Positions 59,105 to 64,000 of a stretch of DNA of 64,000 bases are shown here, one piece after another (within the stretch, counting starts at the first letter, position 1; every line of letters begins with the position of its first letter). The notes beneath the pieces were generated by a model that had not been told where the DNA came from, searched no databases, and saw nothing but the letters and a program-made list of their open reading frames with translations. Source of the stretch: Cornus controversa. Lineage: Eukaryota; Streptophyta; Magnoliopsida; Cornales; Cornaceae. The position numbers were made by a program, and so were the translations under genes. The stretch spans positions 99,891,033-99,955,032 of the forward strand of contig CM048845.1 of the NCBI GenBank assembly GCA_026545225.1, written 5' to 3'.

Positions 59105-61021
59105 ATGGTAATGGCTGAGGAAACAGTTGATATTCCAGTTAGTATGGAAACAGTAGATGTCCGAGTCCCAGTGCCAGTCACTGTGGAAACAGTTGATATC
59201 CCATCTCTCAAGAAAATTCGGCTTGAAGGTGATCATGTGAGAAGGAATTCGACTGGAAACTTAGGCACAATGTACAATGGAACAAAGGTCTTATCTCGAT
59301 ATCTCAAAGCTTCTATAGGTTCCTGCCATGATAGTTGTAAATATGGGATGAAACATTTGTGCGAAACGAAGTCAACGAGTCCCAGGCCAAAAAGAATCAT
59401 AACTAGAGCAGGGGAAGGTGAATATTTGGCTAGAACTGTAAATTCAGTGCAGAGAAAGAAGAAATCAGTAATCAGTCATAAGCCTTCGCCTGATTCCAAT
59501 AGCCAGACACCAGACAAAAATCAAGTCACTAAGAAAGAAGTTTCAGCATCAGCCAAGAAAGCTGCTGCTTCTCCCAAACATGTCTCATCACCTAGGGAGG
59601 GTTTGGATGTTTCTAGAAAAGTTGCTAGTGATGTGAAGCCTTTGCCTGATTCCAATAGCCAGACACCAGGCAAAAATCAAGACACTAAGAAAGAAGTTTC
59701 AGCATCAGCCAAGAAAGCTGCTGCCGCTTCTCCAAAACATGTCTCATCACCTAGGGAGGGTTTGGGTGTTTCTAGAAAAGTTGCTGGTGATGTGAAGCCA
59801 AAGCGTTTGCTTACAAAGTCATCTTCTCTTCCAATCCCAATACATTTGAGCAGTAGAAGAGACGGTGAAATCATTATACCCAAGAGAACAGAAGCTCAAA
59901 AAATGAGTCCACTGGGAGGTTCAAGCAATACAAGGAAGAGTGATATTTGTAAAAATAATGAAGTGGAGACCCCCAAAACGAGAAAGAAAAACAATTTGAT
60001 GCAACCAACTGTTCCTTTATCTCCCAAATCAACTGTCAAGAGATTTTTTAGCCAAAAGTCAGATAACTATAGGAATCTACGAAAGGTGTCTCTTCTCAAA
60101 AATGAACAGAATGAGAGAGAAGCTGAACCTGATCAACCAAACAATGGAACAGTTCCAGAGAAGACATTGTATGTTATTGAAACAAAGCCCACTGACCTTA
60201 CTGTGGAACTTGCTCAAAGTGATAGTCCTTTTGCTCATTCCTCTCCATCCCTATCTCCATCCTCTGAGGACGAAAGCATGGAATCTGATCAAAAGGGAAG
60301 ACATGCCTCTCTGTCACCCACATCTTCTGAGGACAAAATTTCAGAACAAACTCAAACTGATATTTACACTTCTCAATCGTCTTCATCCTCACCTCCATCC
60401 TCTGAGAACAGAAGCTTGAGACGTACTAGAAATGAAAACCATAATTCTCGGTTGTCTTCATTGTCGTTATTGTCATCATCCTCGCTTGCATTGGACTCCT
60501 CGAAAACAGATGAAGGTGGCCTCATCTCTGAACACAATGGAACTAAATCTGAGAACCAAACAGAAAATCAAAAAGTGGAATGCAAGAGCAGGTCCAGAAG
60601 GGTTGGTAGAGTTAGCTCTGAAGACAGAGATAGCTCACCACGAAAAGTTAATTTCAGGAGAAGAAAGTTGGTTGATGTCCATTATGAGAAAAATGATCCA
60701 AGGAGACTCAGATTTAGGCAAGGAAAAGTACCAGGTGAGAACCAAAATGGCAAGGCTGATACGAAAAGGAGAATCTTAAGGAGGGAAATTTCCGATTGTA
60801 AGTCGAATGCTACTAATGCAGAAAATGTGGAAGTTGTTCTTCGACACCAAGATGTGGAAGGAAAGAAAGATGTTCAAAATTTGTTTAATGAAGTAATCGA
60901 AGAGACTGCAAGCAAGCTCGTCCTGGACAGAAAGAGTAAGGTCAAGGCTTTGGTGGGTGCTTTCGAAACTGTGATCTCCCTCCAGGATACCAAATCGTCA
61001 GCGACGACTAAAACAAACTGA
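59105..61021 (+). CDS. Plant calmodulin-binding-domain protein
   Basis: A single coding exon of 638 residues, from ATG 59105 (MVMAEETVDIPV) to TGA 61021; a start at 59111 is also possible. The N-terminus has three ETVD[IV] repeats. The middle is basic, Ser/Lys-rich and probably disordered, with a perfect-looking tandem repeat of about 52 residues (PDSNSQTP..KNQ.TKKEVSAS, 59487-59800). The acidic Ser-rich middle (SPSSEDESMES) is followed by the C-terminal plant calmodulin-binding domain: RRLRFRQGK, then FNEVIEETASKLVLDRKSKV and KALVGAFETVISLQD, the amphipathic helix typical of this family. It likely binds Ca2+/calmodulin in stress or growth signalling; the specific role is unknown. The frame is intact. 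The leader exon starts at 58923 with probable upstream exons at 57034 and about 49570. Confidence 0.88.
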   Translation: MVMAEETVDIPVSMETVDVRVPVPVTVETVDIPSLKKIRLEGDHVRRNSTGNLGTMYNGTKVLSRYLKASIGSCHDSCKYGMKHLCETKSTSPRPKRIITRAGEGEYLARTVNSVQRKKKSVISHKPSPDSNSQTPDKNQVTKKEVSASAKKAAASPKHVSSPREGLDVSRKVASDVKPLPDSNSQTPGKNQDTKKEVSASAKKAAAASPKHVSSPREGLGVSRKVAGDVKPKRLLTKSSSLPIPIHLSSRRDGEIIIPKRTEAQKMSPLGGSSNTRKSDICKNNEVETPKTRKKNNLMQPTVPLSPKSTVKRFFSQKSDNYRNLRKVSLLKNEQNEREAEPDQPNNGTVPEKTLYVIETKPTDLTVELAQSDSPFAHSSPSLSPSSEDESMESDQKGRHASLSPTSSEDKISEQTQTDIYTSQSSSSSPPSSENRSLRRTRNENHNSRLSSLSLLSSSSLALDSSKTDEGGLISEHNGTKSENQTENQKVECKSRSRRVGRVSSEDRDSSPRKVNFRRRKLVDVHYEKNDPRRLRFRQGKVPGENQNGKADTKRRILRREISDCKSNATNAENVEVVLRHQDVEGKKDVQNLFNEVIEETASKLVLDRKSKVKALVGAFETVISLQDTKSSATTKTN

Positions 61022-64000
61022 GTTGCCAAAGGTCTGCCTCATTTCCTTGACATATAGCAGTTGCTTATAATAATCCATAAGTAATTGGGGGGGTTGACAT
61101 GTGAGTGAACTCACAACCTTTGTGACAGCATAAATTGAGTGATTATATTCATTAGAGTTGCGAAAGCTTGGATGAGACTGACTTGTCTTTGCTGTCAAGT
61201 GTATTGATTTGCTGAACCATTTACTCTTTTTTATTTTGCTTTTCTTGTTCAAATATATTGACTGTTGTCATTTATTTATTTGTCTTCACGAAGGCGGCAA
61301 ATTTCATTGAGTATTTATTTTACTATTTTGTACAAAAAAGAATTTCAAATAGCTGTTGACACTATTTGTATAATGATTTCTTTTTTATGCAAGTGTTTAT
61401 TTGTATAATTCTTTTTCTTTGCTTCTGAATATGAGCTAGGAATCTGTATTGGAAACCTATGTTGCCTATCCATTGTTCAACATGAATTCATATTTATGAA
61501 TTGTTCAAACACAAATCTGCCTGACTATTCCTAAGTGCAATGTTACTATGGATGTTTGTAATCACATGTTATGTGTGTCTATATATATATATATATTGCT
61601 GTTGAACTTTCACTAAAATGAAACCTGGGAAAGGTCTTGGTTGTTGCTTTGCTGGCTTCAAATAGTTGATACAAGGCATTTTAGATGCAACTTGAAAGAG
61701 CTGCCTAGTATGGCATTCTATTGGCAATATAATTTCAATAAAAAAAAGCCCAAGAATTTTCAAATTTTTTCTTTGCTATGACATCGATGCCCGTTCATTC
61801 TAGGAATTTCATTCCAGCATTTTTCACTTCTACAACAGGTTCACTGATATGTGTTTGCTTACATTGTGAATTGGCAAGAAGTTTGATATTATTTCCTAAC
61901 CAAAAATAAATAAATAAATAAATGATAGTACAAAGTGCTTGAAATCAGCAATACTGGAAGTTATGAAGTATGGACACGGGCCAGAGTTTACTGTTGGTAA
62001 CGGTTACTTTTTTGAATCTGCATTTGCAAAATTGGTTGGTCAGCCTTGGACTTGGGCCTGGATTTTTGTATTCGCTTAGTGTGCGCCTAGCCCAAATTTG
62101 AGCCTTTACCACGGTGGTATGTCCCAATCTCTACATACTTATATATACATTTGCTTGAATTTTCAGAGAAAAATAAAATCCAACCGCGTAATTATATGCA
62201 TTTGTCGTATTGCATCATGAGGGCAAGCCTCCACGCAACGCAACGGTAATGTTGTTCTATTGTGACATATTTCGTAATAGAAGTCTTGTGCACAGAATTT
62301 GCCTTGTCCTGTCATATTGTATCATCCTTATCTTTGTCAAATACTCGGGAATTCATATATCTTAACAAAAGTATTACCATAAAACTAAAATTTAAACTGT
62401 GACTTTGGTCAAAAGCTCTAAATATTCAAACAATTTGATTTTTGGCATGAATGATAATGATGAAAAACATTTAATCTAAAGACAAAAAAGTTTTTGATTC
62501 GCACAACTTTATTTTATTATTATACAAACTGTAAAGCGATAATGGCCCTGTCATAGTCAGTTATCCATCTCCCTTCCTATCAAATAATCAAAATTCTTCA
62601 ATTAATTCCTTTCACTATTATTTCTATTTAATTCTATACATCTCCTAACATATATTTTCTTTTAGATTTCACGTCTGCACTTTTGTTTAACTTAAAGAAT
62701 TCTTGTTGAAAAGGTCAAGTATGACAACTTTTTCATCTTGAAATCAACTTACTAAAGTCCATACCAAATTCAACCTAACCCTAAATAAGGCATAATAAGG
62801 TGCTCAACCAACCTAATTCAATTTTATGCCAGTGCAGCCCCTTTAAGCTATCTAATAAGCGACTTTTGCACAAGGCACCTATTTTACAAAATCTATACTT
62901 TTTAGCTTGCAAAGCTGGAACCCAAAAGAACTGCAAAGTCTGCAAATTACTAAATCATCTCAAATTAAATGTTAATTAAGCTTCATAATTGAGTTCGAAT
63001 AAAATAAATTATTAGGTAGTTTCGGAATCATTAATTTCGGCCAATTAGAGTCTGACACTAGCAAAGTCAATCAAAACATGACACATAAATAACTGTGTCA
63101 ACTTTATTTCAAAATTTATTTGTGTATCAAATTCTGATCGACCAAAAATACTAGTTCGGTAACTATGTGATAATTTCTCTTAGGTAGAGATTATAGAGAA
63201 GTTTAAAGATAAGAAAATCACCCTTACACAATGGGTGGCATCTCTTACAAGTGTACAAAATGCCCCAATATTTTATTGCAACTACCCAGCTGTGTCAAAG
63301 ACGCAACTGGTCCTTACCTTTCATTTGGAGGGAACACATTGATGACGTGTGGTCAGACTTAGCTCTATTATTCAACTCAGATCAAAATTTTGTTGGATAT
63401 TGATGTGAAGAGTTTAGAATTTCTACTCAAAGCATAATAGCTAGGCTGTCCCAAGGATCAAGTGGAACCCACAAATCTATACGGAATTATATATATTGGT
63501 CCATATGTGTTATGACCATGGCATACAAATGTGGTTCACATTGAGATGGCTGTATACATCAAGATCCCACAGGCGACCTCATGAACTGTCATGTCAAACA
63601 AATTAGTAACATACTAATAATATTGTGGGAATGTGATATAGCAGTCACAAACTAAAACTTTTCTACTTTGGCATTACTACTGTGACATATACATGAATTA
63701 GGATGATGTTGAGTAATATCTAGTAGGTCTAATCATTTCTACAACTAATTGTTTTCTTTCTCCATTTATTTTTATACTGATTCAAATGTTGTTGATTGAC
63801 TACTCCTTTTCAAGTCTACTTAATTCACAAAGCATGTACTAGAGGAATTAAATTTTCAACTCTACTTAATTCATAAAGCATGTACAAGAGGAAATAAATT
63901 TTTAAGGGAATTTTTAACATACATTTGTAGAATAATTAATTATATACACACACTAACTCGACTGTGACTCACCAATTGTGAGAGAACATAACATGTGAAA
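61022..64000. other. 3' untranslated and intergenic stretch
   Basis: No coding region was recognised. Noted are an AT repeat near 61579-61596, a (TAAA)n near 61905-61922, and a 46-bp tandem duplication at about 63815-63905 built on TCTACTTAATTCA and AAAGCATGTAC. Confidence 0.5.

Noticed and set aside
59677-59883. Minus-strand ORFs opposite the calmodulin-binding gene
   Set aside because: Antisense shadows of a long coding exon.
1-64000. tRNA or rRNA genes, CRISPR arrays, bacterial-type operons
   Set aside because: No cloverleaf, rRNA or spacer-repeat pattern was recognised by eye. Pol III boxes occur only in the two SINEs. The gene structure is eukaryotic.

Overview
The window is nuclear DNA from a flowering plant, almost certainly a eudicot. 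It is AT-rich, and its genes have GT-AG introns with plant-type TATA boxes. It is crowded with plant transposon families: Mutator-like (MULE), Tourist-like MITE, Ty1/copia, Ty3/gypsy, L1 and RTE LINEs, and tRNA-derived SINEs. No tRNA, rRNA or CRISPR array was recognised. The species cannot be named from sequence alone.

Layout. 1-1.3 kb: the last two exons of an unrecognised plus-strand gene. 3.1-3.9 kb: a degenerate minisatellite. 4.6-9.9 kb: a decayed autonomous MULE with about 100-bp terminal inverted repeats. 10.15-11.29 kb: a small MULE with a perfect 9-bp target-site duplication (TSD). 11.5-17.8 kb: two about 1.9-kb direct repeats separated by 2.6 kb that holds fifteen 79-bp minisatellite units. 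18.3-19.2 kb: a gypsy integrase relic. 19.28-19.63 kb: a Tourist-like MITE. 20.3-22.5 kb: two MULEs almost touching. 22.6-24.9 kb: a minus-strand, many-exon gene relic with repeated phase-0 exons and a coiled-coil last exon. 25.0-26.3 kb: a probable MULE, then a SINE.

26.8-29.8 kb: a minus-strand TAF12 gene (general transcription factor TFIID/SAGA subunit). Its promoter and four exons are clear, but the rest of its histone fold is not found downstream. 30.8-37.1 kb: a minus-strand copia element with a 1.39-kb solo LTR inserted in its gag. It abuts a gypsy gag plus LTR (37.1 to about 39 kb). 39.8-40.8 kb: a plus-strand copia gag relic.

41.4-46.1 kb: a membrane-anchored RING-finger E3 ligase gene with a long 5'-leader intron. 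49.6-61.0 kb: a calmodulin-binding-domain gene whose coding exon is at 59.1-61.0 kb. Its probable leader introns hold an L1 LINE (interrupted by a SINE and by a short copia element with identical 5-bp TSDs) and an RTE-type LINE. 61-64 kb is intergenic.

The host genes look unrelated to each other (TFIID/SAGA transcription, ubiquitin ligation, calmodulin binding). Most of the biological interest lies in the nested transposon history, several tandem arrays, the exon-repeat gene relic and the incomplete TAF12.
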